From contig DRPO01000040.1 in NCBI GenBank assembly GCA_011330835.1, forward strand, positions 1-8,140: a DNA stretch of 8,140 bases, read 5' to 3'. Numbering within the stretch: position 1 is the stretch's first letter; each line of letters opens with the position of its first letter. This document shows positions 1 to 6,643 of the stretch, piece after piece. The notes beneath the pieces are model-generated. The model searched no databases, was not told where the DNA came from, and saw nothing but the letters and a program-made list of their open reading frames with translations. This DNA comes from Gammaproteobacteria bacterium. Lineage in GTDB: Bacteria; Pseudomonadota; Gammaproteobacteria; UWMA-0217. Both the position numbers and the translations under genes were made by a program.

Positions 1-961
1 CGCCGATATCGGGCGCGTGCTAGGCGGGCTGGCGAAGGGCAATCTCAACGAGAAAGTGACCGGCGATTATGCGGGATCGTTCGACGAACTCAAAAGGAAC
101 GCCAATGAAACCGTCGACCGCCTGAGAGATGTGATGACCAGGATTCGCGACACGGTGATGTCGCTCAAGGATAACGTCGAGCAGATCGCCAATGGCAATA
201 GCCAGCTTCGCTCCAGGACCGCGGAACAGGCCCGGGGCATGGAAAGCACGGCCGCCAGCATGGAGGAGATTACCGGCACGGTGAGACATAACGGTCAGAA
301 CGTCGAGCAGGCGCGGGAGTTGGCGCGGCGGGCCAAGGCGCAGGCCCAAGACGGCGGCGAGGCGGTCAGGAACACCACGCGGGCGATGGCGGCGATCAGT
401 AGCGCCAGCGCGAGGATCGCGGATATTACCAGCGTTATCGACGAGATTGCGTTCCAGACCAATTTGCTGGCCTTGAACGCCTCGGTGGAAGCCGCCCATG
501 CGGGAGAGCAGGGCAAGGGGTTCGCGGTAGTCGCCAATGAGGTGCGGGATCTGGCGCAGCGCAGTTCTCAGGCGGCTCGGGAAATCAACGAGCTGATCAA
601 CGATACGGCCAGCAAGGTTCGGGAAGGCTCCGAGTTGGTGGATATTTCCGGTCGCCATCTCGACCAGATCGTCGATTTGGTGACCGAGGTCAGTCGCCAT
701 ATCGATGAAATCGCCGTGGCGGGAAATGAGCAGTTGATCGGTATTGAGCAGGTCAACCAGGAAGTCGTCCGGTTTGAACGGATTGTCCAGAAGAACGCCG
801 GCATGGTCCAGGAAACCAGCAATGTCAGCGACGCCTTGCGCGAAGAGTCGGAAACGCTGGCGAGGCTGGTGGGCTATTTCCAGGTGGGACCCGCTGCCCC
901 GGGCGGACCGTTGGGAAAAGAACGTCGATCGAAAAATCGTCCCTGGGCGCGCGCGGGTTGA
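1..961 (+). CDS. Methyl-accepting chemotaxis protein MCP-1, C-terminal part (5' end outside window)
   Basis: This is the cytoplasmic signalling half of a chemoreceptor, which controls CheA kinase through CheW and is modified by CheR and CheB. The reading frame is open from base 2, so the gene starts upstream; the GTG at 17 is an internal codon. The visible part begins in a HAMP-like segment (GNLNEKV around base 41) and continues into a coiled-coil methyl-accepting domain. Its hairpin tip reads DEIAFQTNLLALNASVEAAH and is followed by GEQGKGFAVVANEVR. The usual Ala-Ala before VEAA is Ala-Ser here, and the usual Arg after VEAA is His. The protein ends soon after an ERRSKNRPW motif (920-946), with no C-terminal W-x-x-F tether. 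The sensor domain cannot be seen, so the ligand is unknown. The family call is certain. The 220 nt between its stop and cheA leave open whether it is co-transcribed with cheA. Confidence 0.96.
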   Translation, partial: ADIGRVLGGLAKGNLNEKVTGDYAGSFDELKRNANETVDRLRDVMTRIRDTVMSLKDNVEQIANGNSQLRSRTAEQARGMESTAASMEEITGTVRHNGQNVEQARELARRAKAQAQDGGEAVRNTTRAMAAISSASARIADITSVIDEIAFQTNLLALNASVEAAHAGEQGKGFAVVANEVRDLAQRSSQAAREINELINDTASKVREGSELVDISGRHLDQIVDLVTEVSRHIDEIAVAGNEQLIGIEQVNQEVVRFERIVQKNAGMVQETSNVSDALREESETLARLVGYFQVGPAAPGGPLGKERRSKNRPWARAG

Positions 962-1002
962 CTTGTTCACATTATCGCGTTGGCGTGGCAAGCGCGTTCC
1001 CC

Positions 1003-1026
1003 GGACGGAAAGATCGTGATCCGTCC
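1003..1026 (+). other. Small GC-rich inverted repeat in the MCP-1/cheA spacer
   Basis: GGACGGA at 1003-1009 pairs perfectly with TCCGTCC at 1020-1026 around a 10-nt loop. It lies 41 nt after the MCP-1 stop. No run of T follows, so it is not a standard intrinsic terminator. It might be an mRNA 3'-end stabiliser or chance. The rest of the 962-1175 spacer shows no gene and no convincing promoter. Confidence 0.35.
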
Positions 1027-1165
1027 CGTTGCCGTCAGGCTGCTCTGTCCGCGACCAGTGGCGATTGCAAAGGAATGAAAGGCGGGAGCGGGGCTGGTAT
1101 CTATCTTGCATGGAAAAGCCTTGATGATTCACGGTAGCGACACGGAAATGGCGGCAAAAGGAAAA

Positions 1166-1171
1166 AAGGAG
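1166..1171 (+). promoter_or_regulatory. Ribosome binding site of cheA
   Basis: AAGGAG sits 10 nt before the ATG at 1182, and an A-rich stretch precedes it. The spacing decides the start: an in-frame TTG at 1176 would be only 4 nt away, and the next ATG at 1191 would be 19 nt away. Confidence 0.75.
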
Positions 1172-1181
1172 TGCGTTGAAT

Positions 1182-3305
1182 ATGTCTGATATGTCGGAGT
1201 TTTATGAGGTCTTTTTCGAGGAATGCTTCGAAGGGCTTGAAGTGATGGAATCCGGGTTGCTCGCCCTGCAGCCGGGTTCGACAGACATGGAGGAAATCAA
1301 CACCATTTTCCGCGCCGCCCACTCGATCAAGGGGGGGAGTGCGACCTTCGACTTCAATGACATCGCGAGTTTCACCCACGTGATGGAAACCTTGCTGGAT
1401 CAGATGCGATCCGGCGAGCGTGAAGTGACGACGCCGGACATCGACTTGTTGCTCGAATCGGTGGATTGTCTCAGCGAAATGATCAACGCCACCCGGGATG
1501 AAGAGGCGCTGGATGAAGCGAGAATCGCGGATCTGAAAAAGCGTCTTGAGGACGCGCTGGAAAATCCTGCCGGCGCGGAATCGGGGGATGCGAGCGATGA
1601 GGCGAAAGGAGATTCTTTCACTGCAGGGAAGGAAGAAGACGATTCCGCCGGACCAGGTTGGAAAATTCGCTTTGTTCCGGGCGTCAACGCTATTGAGGAA
1701 GGGCTCGATCCGCTGGCGATCTTCGAAGCCCTGTCGGATCTTGGGGATTTGAAGGTTGCCTGCGGCGCTGACAGCGTTCCGGAAGTGGACAATCTGAAAC
1801 CGGAGCAGCTGTATCTGAGCTGGAACGCGACCCTGCGCGGCGACGTGAAGCTGCAGCGCATCAAGGATGTATTCGGCTGGCTCGATGGCGACAGCAAGGT
1901 CGAGATCGAACCGCTGGAGCCCTCGGCCGATGAGGGCAAGTCCGCGGAGGCTGCCCAGGCTCCGGAGGAGCGGACGAAAAGCGAAAAGGCGCCCCAGGCG
2001 GAAAAGGTCGTGCCCATTTCTTCAGCCGAGACCACGCCTGGGAAGGAGCCGGAGAAAGCCTCGGGCAAGCCCGCGAAACCCAAAAAGTCGTCGGGAAAGT
2101 CCGAAGGCTCCATTCGCGTTTCGATCAGCAAGATCGACGCCTTGATCAATCTGGTGGGCGAACTGGTGATTACCCAGTCGATGCTGGGCCAGTTCGGCGA
2201 GAATTTCGACTTGTCCCAGATCGACGTGTTGCGGGACGGCCTCAACGAACTGGAGCGCAATTCCCGCGAGTTGCAACAGACCGCCATGCAGATCAGGATG
2301 CTGCCGATCAGCACCTCTTTCAACCGTTTTCCGCGACTGGTGCGGGATCTCAGCAACAAGCTGGGCAAGAAAGTCGAGCTTCAGATCATCGGTGAAAACA
2401 CCGAGATCGACAAGACAGTGCTGGAAAAGATTGGCGATCCCCTGGTTCACTTGGTAAGAAATTCGCTGGATCATGGCCTGGAAACGCCCGAGGTGCGGAG
2501 AGCGGCGGGCAAGCCCGAAGTGGGTGTATTGAAGCTCGAAGCCTATCACGAGGGTGGAAATATCGTCATCGACGTGATCGACGACGGGGCCGGGCTGAAC
2601 AAGCAGAAGATACTCGGAAAGGCCATCGAAAGAGGCATCGTCAGCCCCGACAAGAAACTGGACGATGACGAAATCAACAATTTGATTTTTCAGCCCGGCT
2701 TCTCCACGGCGGAAGTTGTCAGCGATGTGTCCGGTCGAGGCGTGGGCATGGACGTGGTCAGGCGGAATATCGAGGACCTGGGTGGTCATGTATACATTAT
2801 GTCGGAGGAGGGCAAGGGCAGCACGTTACGCATTACCTTGCCCCTGACGCTGGCGATTATCGATGGTCAACTGGTTCGGGTAGGCGATTGCCAATACGTG
2901 ATTCCGATGCTGGTGATCGACGAATCGCTGCAGGTTGATCCACGCATGGTGAAACGTTACAAGGGACAGGCGGACCTGTACAGGCTCAGAGACGAATACA
3001 TTCCCATTCTGCGCCTGAAGGAGGCGTTCAATCTCGAGACCGGTGGCGACAATCTCGACGAGGGGTTGCTGGTGGTTGTCGAGACAGAGCGGAGACGGAT
3101 CGGCTTGTTCGTCGATGAACTGATGAGTCAGCAGCAGGTTGTGATAAAGAGCATCGAAAGGAACTTCAGAAAAGTGAACGGCTTTTCGGGCGCAACCATA
3201 CTGGGAGATGGAACCGTCGCGCTGATTATCGATGCGGCGGGGCTGGTGCGCGAGCATTTTGGCGTTGGCGGCAAGGTGAATATTCCGCAGGTGGATGCGG
3301 CGTAG
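1182..3305 (+). CDS. cheA: Chemotaxis histidine kinase CheA
   Basis: CheA is the receptor-coupled kinase that autophosphorylates and passes phosphate to CheY and CheB. The protein has 707 residues from the ATG at 1182. In order it shows a P1/Hpt domain (about 1-105) with the phosphorylated His47 in AAHSIKGG; an acidic linker; a P2-like segment (about 160-244, starting WKIRF) that probably docks response regulators; a Lys/Pro/Glu-rich linker (about 245-308); the P3 dimerisation helices (from about 309); the P4 ATPase domain; and a CheW-like P5 domain (from about 553). The ATP-site motifs are intact: N-box HLVRNSLDHG (423-432), G1 DDGAGL (467-472), F-box FQPGFSTA (503-510) and G2 GRGVGMD (518-524). 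The kinase should therefore be active. The stop is 16 nt before cheW, which indicates an operon. The P2-like assignment rests on position and pattern only. Confidence 0.98.
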   Translation: MSDMSEFYEVFFEECFEGLEVMESGLLALQPGSTDMEEINTIFRAAHSIKGGSATFDFNDIASFTHVMETLLDQMRSGEREVTTPDIDLLLESVDCLSEMINATRDEEALDEARIADLKKRLEDALENPAGAESGDASDEAKGDSFTAGKEEDDSAGPGWKIRFVPGVNAIEEGLDPLAIFEALSDLGDLKVACGADSVPEVDNLKPEQLYLSWNATLRGDVKLQRIKDVFGWLDGDSKVEIEPLEPSADEGKSAEAAQAPEERTKSEKAPQAEKVVPISSAETTPGKEPEKASGKPAKPKKSSGKSEGSIRVSISKIDALINLVGELVITQSMLGQFGENFDLSQIDVLRDGLNELERNSRELQQTAMQIRMLPISTSFNRFPRLVRDLSNKLGKKVELQIIGENTEIDKTVLEKIGDPLVHLVRNSLDHGLETPEVRRAAGKPEVGVLKLEAYHEGGNIVIDVIDDGAGLNKQKILGKAIERGIVSPDKKLDDDEINNLIFQPGFSTAEVVSDVSGRGVGMDVVRRNIEDLGGHVYIMSEEGKGSTLRITLPLTLAIIDGQLVRVGDCQYVIPMLVIDESLQVDPRMVKRYKGQADLYRLRDEYIPILRLKEAFNLETGGDNLDEGLLVVVETERRRIGLFVDELMSQQQVVIKSIERNFRKVNGFSGATILGDGTVALIIDAAGLVREHFGVGGKVNIPQVDAA

Positions 3306-3321
3306 AACGGGGCGATAAACA

Positions 3322-3855
3322 ATGGAATACGCAATGGAAACAGCCAGCGGCGCGGCTAGGGAAGACTTGGGAGTCGCGGGCGTCGGCAACGAATACAGTC
3401 AGTACCTTACGTTCGTTCTGGCGGGTGAGGAATACGGAATCAACATCCTGGATGTGCAGGAAATCAAGGGTTGGGAAGGCACAACCATTATTCCCAACAT
3501 GCCGTCGCATATTCTCGGCGTGATCAATCTGCGGGGCACCATCGTTCCGGTGATCGATCTGCGACGATGTTTTGGTTTGCCTCCGAAGGAATTCACTGAA
3601 ACGACCGTCGTTATCATGGTGAAGGTGGATTACGCCGGCGAGAGCCGGGTGGTTGGCGTCGTTGTCGATGCCGTCGCGGAAGTCTATAACGTCGTCAACG
3701 CTGAAATCGAACCGCCGCCGGCAATGCATGAAGTCGTTGACGCCAAGTATATTCGCGGGCTGACGACGCTGGAGGAGAAGATGGTCATCTTGTTGGATAT
3801 CTCCAGTCTGGTGATTATGGAGGCGCTCAGCGAAGACCTTCTTGGCGTGCATTGA
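3322..3855 (+). CDS. cheW: Coupling protein CheW
   Basis: CheW is the cytoplasmic adaptor that links chemoreceptors to CheA in signalling arrays. The protein has 177 residues and is one CheW/SH3-like domain from about residue 30 to the end. The core pattern is plain: YLTFVLAGEEYGI, then VINLRGTIVPVIDLR with the conserved Arg71, and a C-terminal segment ending MVILLDISSLV. It is close to the usual family length, with about 25 weakly conserved residues at the N-terminus. Translation could start at ATG 3322 or at the in-frame ATG 3334. The first is better placed behind a weak G-rich site at about 3309-3312, though neither has a strong Shine-Dalgarno sequence. It follows cheA by 16 nt and is probably translated from the same mRNA. 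There is no fused receiver domain, so this is CheW and not CheV. Confidence 0.97.
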   Translation: MEYAMETASGAAREDLGVAGVGNEYSQYLTFVLAGEEYGINILDVQEIKGWEGTTIIPNMPSHILGVINLRGTIVPVIDLRRCFGLPPKEFTETTVVIMVKVDYAGESRVVGVVVDAVAEVYNVVNAEIEPPPAMHEVVDAKYIRGLTTLEEKMVILLDISSLVIMEALSEDLLGVH

Positions 3856-3909
3856 GCAGTGGCTCGAATATCGGGCATCAAGCAATAACTACATTCAGGA
3901 GTCAGTAAA

Positions 3910-6183
3910 ATGTCATTTGGAATTCACAGGGGCGTCAAGATCTCGCCGGTTGCTGTCGCGATGATCCAGCTGATCGTCATGGCCGCGGCATTCGCGACCG
4001 GCGTTTTGCTGAGTGGTGGAGCCGCCTGGTTGTGGCTGGGCGTTGGGGCTACCGCCGCCGTCGCGGTTTCCCTGATCAGCTTTGTCACGTTGAACCGGGT
4101 AAAGAGCTGGTTAGGCGATTCATCGGGCAAAATCGGAGAGATTTTGGACAAGGCCGGCAGGGGCGATGACAGTTACTTCCATAACGGCGAGGCTGGATGC
4201 GAGGGCTTGTGCGGCGAGATTTTCCGTACGGTGGGGCAGATATATACCCAGGTCATTCCGGAGAAGGTTGGAAGCGGATCGGATTTGTCCTTCGAGAAGG
4301 CGATCGGACAATCTTCGACGCCGTCGATGCTGGTGGACGCCAGCGGGATCATCACCTACGTGAATCCGGCTTTGCAACAGATGTTTGGTGGTCTTCAGGC
4401 TGACTTGCAACAATCCCTTCCGGGGTTTAATTCGGCCAGTCTCGTGGGACAAAAACTGGATATCTTCAATCGTGACGCCGGGGCTCGGGCGGGCATCCCC
4501 TCTCATGTGGTTGCCTCTCAGCAATTGGAAGTTGTCTTGGGTAATGTGCGGTTGGGGTGCGCGATTCATCCCTTGAGCGACGACCAGGGAGAGCGCCTCG
4601 GGTCCTTCATCGAATGGCGGGATCATACTCATCAGAAGCGCATCGAGAATGAGTTGGAGAGCATCATTGTCGGCGCGCTCGAAGGCAACCTGTCCGCGCG
4701 CGTGTCGCTGGATGGGAAGCAGGGGTTTTACCTGATGCTGAGTCAGAGCATCAATGATATTCTGGCGCTCAACGAGCATGTGATCGGCGAGGTCAAGCGC
4801 GTGGTTCAGGGGTTCTCGCAGGGGCAACTCGCGCAAAAAGTTGAGTTTGACTACGGTGGGGAATACGAGTCTCTCAGGCGCAGCATGAATGCGGCGATCG
4901 ACCGGATATCGGAAGTTTTGGCAGGTGTGGGACAAGCCACGCAACAGGTGCATTCCGGAGCCAAGGAGATCGCCGGCGGCAATATCGATTTGCAGCGGCG
5001 AACCAGCGAACAGGCGGAGAATCTGGAGAAAACCGCGGCAGCGGTCGAAGAAATTACGGGTACGGTTCGGCACAATGCCGAGAACGCGCGCCAGGCCAAC
5101 GAGCTTTCCCTGAGCGCTCGCGCCAAGGCGGAGCAAGGTGGAGAAGTGGTGGCTTCGGCGGTTGCAGCGATGGCGGATATTAATGAGTCCAGCGCGAAAA
5201 TATCCGACATCATCAGCGTTATCGACGAAATCGCTTTTCAGACCAATTTGCTGGCGCTGAACGCAGCCGTCGAGGCGGCGCATGCGGGCGATCAGGGCAA
5301 GGGCTTTGCCGTAGTGGCTTCGGAGGTGCGCAACCTCGCCCAGCGCAGCGCCGAGGCCGCGAAGGAAATCAAGGAGCTGATCGAGGATAGCGTCGCGAAG
5401 GTCAATAATGGCACGCAACTGGTGGATAGCGCGGGCAAGGCGCTGGAGGAAATTGTCGAGGAATCGCGCAAGGTCAGCCATATCATTTCGGAGATCGATT
5501 CCGCCAACCAGGAGCAGTCGATAGGCATCGAGCAGGTCAACCAGGCGATGCTCAGGATGGATCAAATGACCCAGGAAAATGCGCGGCTGGTCGAAAAGGT
5601 CGCGGATCTCAGCGCTTCGCTTGACCAGCATTCCGAAGCGTTGGCCCAGCGGCTTGGATTTTTCTCGGGAGTGATCGCCAGTGGCGATGCTTCCGGCGGA
5701 TTCGTCGAGCGCCGATCCGCCAACCGTCCGTGGTCGACCACTCCATCCCCACAGCCCGCCGGAGGAATCGATATTTCGGCGGCCAAGTCAAAGCACCTGT
5801 CGTGGAAGAATCGGATCAGAAGCTTTTTGCAGGGGAAGGAATCGCTGACTCATGACCAGGCCGTTTCCCACCGCGACTGCGATCTCGGCAAATGGATCTA
5901 TTCACAGGGCATGGATCAGTATGGTTCGATGTCGGCGATGCAGGAACTGGAGCGTGAACACGCCGGGTTGCACGAGGAGATCAAGACGATTATCAGCCTG
6001 AAAGAGTCGGGCAAGGATGACGAGGCGAATCGACGATTTCAGAATATCGAGCGCTTTTCGGGCAAGGTAGTCAACTTGCTGGGAACGATCGAGGATGAAA
6101 TCAACAGTGGGGCATCTGTATCCGCGGGCTCCGGTCAGCCCATGAACGCCGCCGCAAGCGGCGATGACTGGGACAGCTTTTAG
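3910..6183 (+). CDS. Membrane-anchored PAS-HAMP chemoreceptor MCP-2 with CZB zinc domain and CheR-tether tail
   Basis: This complete 757-residue chemoreceptor starts at ATG 3910, 8 nt after AGGAG (3897-3901). Two hydrophobic helices (about 13-35 and 38-61) are separated by only a few residues, so there is no periplasmic sensor. A PAS domain follows (about 128-240, ending in FIEWRD), then two HAMP-like segments (around GNLSARV and GQLAQKV), and the methyl-accepting coiled coil with tip DEIAFQTNLLALNAAVEAAH (439-458). After the ERRSANRPW motif comes a CZB domain with the expected zinc ligands His629, Cys657, His684 and His688. A flexible Gly/Ser/Ala tail ends in DWDSF. It probably senses an intracellular or redox-type cue, since both candidate sensors (PAS and CZB) are cytoplasmic, but the signal is not known. 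Its place after cheW matches that of Aer2/McpB in the Pseudomonas Che2 cluster. Confidence 0.97.
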   Translation: MSFGIHRGVKISPVAVAMIQLIVMAAAFATGVLLSGGAAWLWLGVGATAAVAVSLISFVTLNRVKSWLGDSSGKIGEILDKAGRGDDSYFHNGEAGCEGLCGEIFRTVGQIYTQVIPEKVGSGSDLSFEKAIGQSSTPSMLVDASGIITYVNPALQQMFGGLQADLQQSLPGFNSASLVGQKLDIFNRDAGARAGIPSHVVASQQLEVVLGNVRLGCAIHPLSDDQGERLGSFIEWRDHTHQKRIENELESIIVGALEGNLSARVSLDGKQGFYLMLSQSINDILALNEHVIGEVKRVVQGFSQGQLAQKVEFDYGGEYESLRRSMNAAIDRISEVLAGVGQATQQVHSGAKEIAGGNIDLQRRTSEQAENLEKTAAAVEEITGTVRHNAENARQANELSLSARAKAEQGGEVVASAVAAMADINESSAKISDIISVIDEIAFQTNLLALNAAVEAAHAGDQGKGFAVVASEVRNLAQRSAEAAKEIKELIEDSVAKVNNGTQLVDSAGKALEEIVEESRKVSHIISEIDSANQEQSIGIEQVNQAMLRMDQMTQENARLVEKVADLSASLDQHSEALAQRLGFFSGVIASGDASGGFVERRSANRPWSTTPSPQPAGGIDISAAKSKHLSWKNRIRSFLQGKESLTHDQAVSHRDCDLGKWIYSQGMDQYGSMSAMQELEREHAGLHEEIKTIISLKESGKDDEANRRFQNIERFSGKVVNLLGTIEDEINSGASVSAGSGQPMNAAASGDDWDSF
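5785..6000 (+). other. CZB (chemoreceptor zinc-binding) domain within MCP-2
   Basis: The segment carries the CZB signature in order: HLSWK (His629), HRDCDLGKW (His654, Cys657) and EHAGLH (His684, His688). In known CZB domains, such as those of DgcZ and TlpD, three His and one Cys bind zinc, and reactivity of the Cys-zinc site links the domain to zinc and hypochlorous-acid sensing. Placement C-terminal to the signalling domain is usual for CZB receptors. The ligands are seen; the sensed signal is inference. Confidence 0.92.
6166..6180 (+). other. C-terminal DWDSF pentapeptide of MCP-2, candidate CheR/CheB tether
   Basis: The last five residues (753-757) are DWDSF directly before the TAG stop. 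They fit the x-W-[E/D]-x-F form of tethers such as NWETF of Tsr/Tar and GWEEF of P. aeruginosa McpB/Aer2. The roughly 30 residues before it are rich in Gly, Ser and Ala, as expected of a flexible arm. Confidence 0.75.
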
Positions 6184-6191
6184 GGCCACGA

Positions 6192-6232
6192 CCGGCCAGG
6201 GGCCAGGGAGGCTTCGATAGCGCCCTGGCCGG
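6192..6232 (+). other. Inverted repeat with a duplicated left arm in the MCP-2/STAS spacer
   Basis: CCGGCCAGGG (6192-6201) is a perfect 10-bp match to CCCTGGCCGG (6223-6232). A second copy of the arm core, GGCCAGGG (6201-6208), can pair with the same right arm at 6223-6230. The RNA could thus form either of two strong hairpins. The sequence after it is GGAAAGAGG, with no T run, so a plain terminator is unlikely. An mRNA processing or stability element between the receptor and downstream genes is plausible. Confidence 0.55.
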
Positions 6233-6277
6233 GAAAGAGGCGCGATTTGACAATAACAACAACAAGAAGAAATCAAC

Positions 6278-6550
6278 ATGAAAAAACTGGATTTGGGGCA
6301 ATTCTGCAAGCGTGGGAGTTTCAATGACCTAATGGGTGAGGTTCGGGGGTTGGCCAATGGAAAAGACGATATCGCCGTCGATTTTTCCGCTGTCGACAAG
6401 CCTGATCTCAGATGCGTTCAGTTACTGGCGTCCCTGAAAAAAACGATTGAGCCATCCGGCGCCAAAATGAGCTATGAGGGCGTGTCCCCCGGGTTGCGGG
6501 ACTACTTTGTGTTGACGGGCATTGGAGAGGTTTTGGGGGTGGAGGCGTAG
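6278..6550 (+). CDS. STAS-domain protein (anti-sigma-factor-antagonist family)
   Basis: This 90-residue protein is a lone STAS domain. It shows a beta-strand IAVDFSAVD, the helix following the usual phosphosite (CVQLLASLKK), a strand MSYEGVSP and the family end LRDYFVLTGIGEVL. STAS proteins normally bind partner kinases or regulators and are switched by phosphorylation of a Ser/Thr in a D-S-S/T-G type motif. Here that motif reads D43-L-R-C46, so the target Ser is absent and ordinary SpoIIAA-type control is unlikely. The start ATG 6278 has no good Shine-Dalgarno site, only a purine run AAGAAGA (6264-6270) inside an A/C-rich leader. It lies 94 nt after MCP-2 and 102 nt before cheR, wider gaps than most junctions here. 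The domain is well supported; its role in chemotaxis is unknown. Confidence 0.85.
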   Translation: MKKLDLGQFCKRGSFNDLMGEVRGLANGKDDIAVDFSAVDKPDLRCVQLLASLKKTIEPSGAKMSYEGVSPGLRDYFVLTGIGEVLGVEA

Positions 6551-6551
6551 C

Positions 6552-6603
6552 GGTCTCGGAAACAGGCGAATGCCTGGATTGAGACTCCCTGGTCTGATTT
6601 TTT
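6552..6603 (+). other. Weak stem-loop followed by T6 in the STAS/cheR spacer
   Basis: GGTCTC (6552-6557) pairs with GAGACT (6581-6586, one G-T pair), and inside it CAGGC (6563-6567) pairs with GCCTG (6572-6576) around a GAAT loop. A run of six T follows at 6598-6603, but 11 nt after the stem. A 4-bp stem AGAC/GTCT (6582-6585/6592-6595) sits nearer to the T run and excludes the outer stem. This could be a leaky terminator or attenuator, but the fit is poor. Confidence 0.25.
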
Positions 6604-6624
6604 CGGGGCATTGACCCCGGTCAA
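6604..6624 (+). other. Palindrome upstream of cheR
   Basis: TTGACC-CC-GGTCAA (6611-6624) is a perfect dyad with 6-bp arms. It overlaps a possible hairpin of CGGGG (6604-6608) with CCCCG (6615-6619). It ends 28 nt before the cheR start. It could be a protein-binding site or a chance palindrome; no known operator is recognised. Confidence 0.3.
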
Positions 6625-6638
6625 CAAAAATAAGAATA

Positions 6639-6643
6639 AAGGA
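6639..6643 (+). promoter_or_regulatory. Ribosome binding site of cheR
   Basis: AAGGA lies 9 nt before ATG 6653 in an A-rich stretch. It sets the cheR start at this ATG and not at the in-frame TTG at 6611, which lies inside the palindrome and lacks such a site. Confidence 0.75.

Noticed and set aside
2..12. GCCGATA resembling a flagellar sigma-28 -10 element at the left edge
   Set aside because: It lies within MCP-1 coding sequence and the matching -35 region would be outside the window.
986..1001. Sigma-54-like site TGGCAAG-N4-TTCCC
   Set aside because: The essential GC at the -12 element is CC here, and the position is far from cheA with no activator site visible.
744..1019. Possible frameshift that would extend MCP-1 to a lost tether pentapeptide
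   Set aside because: No W-x-x-F ending appears in the other frames beyond the stop, so the short tail looks natural.
1075..1137. A 20-codon open frame in the MCP-1/cheA spacer, starting at ATG 1075
   Set aside because: The purine-rich AAAGGA touches the ATG with no workable spacing, and the peptide has no recognisable features.
4120..5631. Long open frame of 503 codons on the - strand opposite MCP-2, and similar ones opposite MCP-1 and cheA
   Set aside because: They mirror highly conserved coding sequence on the + strand, show no recognisable domain, and are typical antisense shadows in G+C-rich genes.
6247..6252. Perfect -35-like TTGACA before the STAS gene
   Set aside because: No -10-like hexamer lies 16-18 nt downstream (the sequence is AAATCA-like), and transcription would start inside the gene.
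6611..6640. Possible promoter TTGACC-N18-AATAAA before cheR
   Set aside because: The -10 match is only four of six and overlaps the ribosome binding site, so the mRNA would start too close to ATG 6653.
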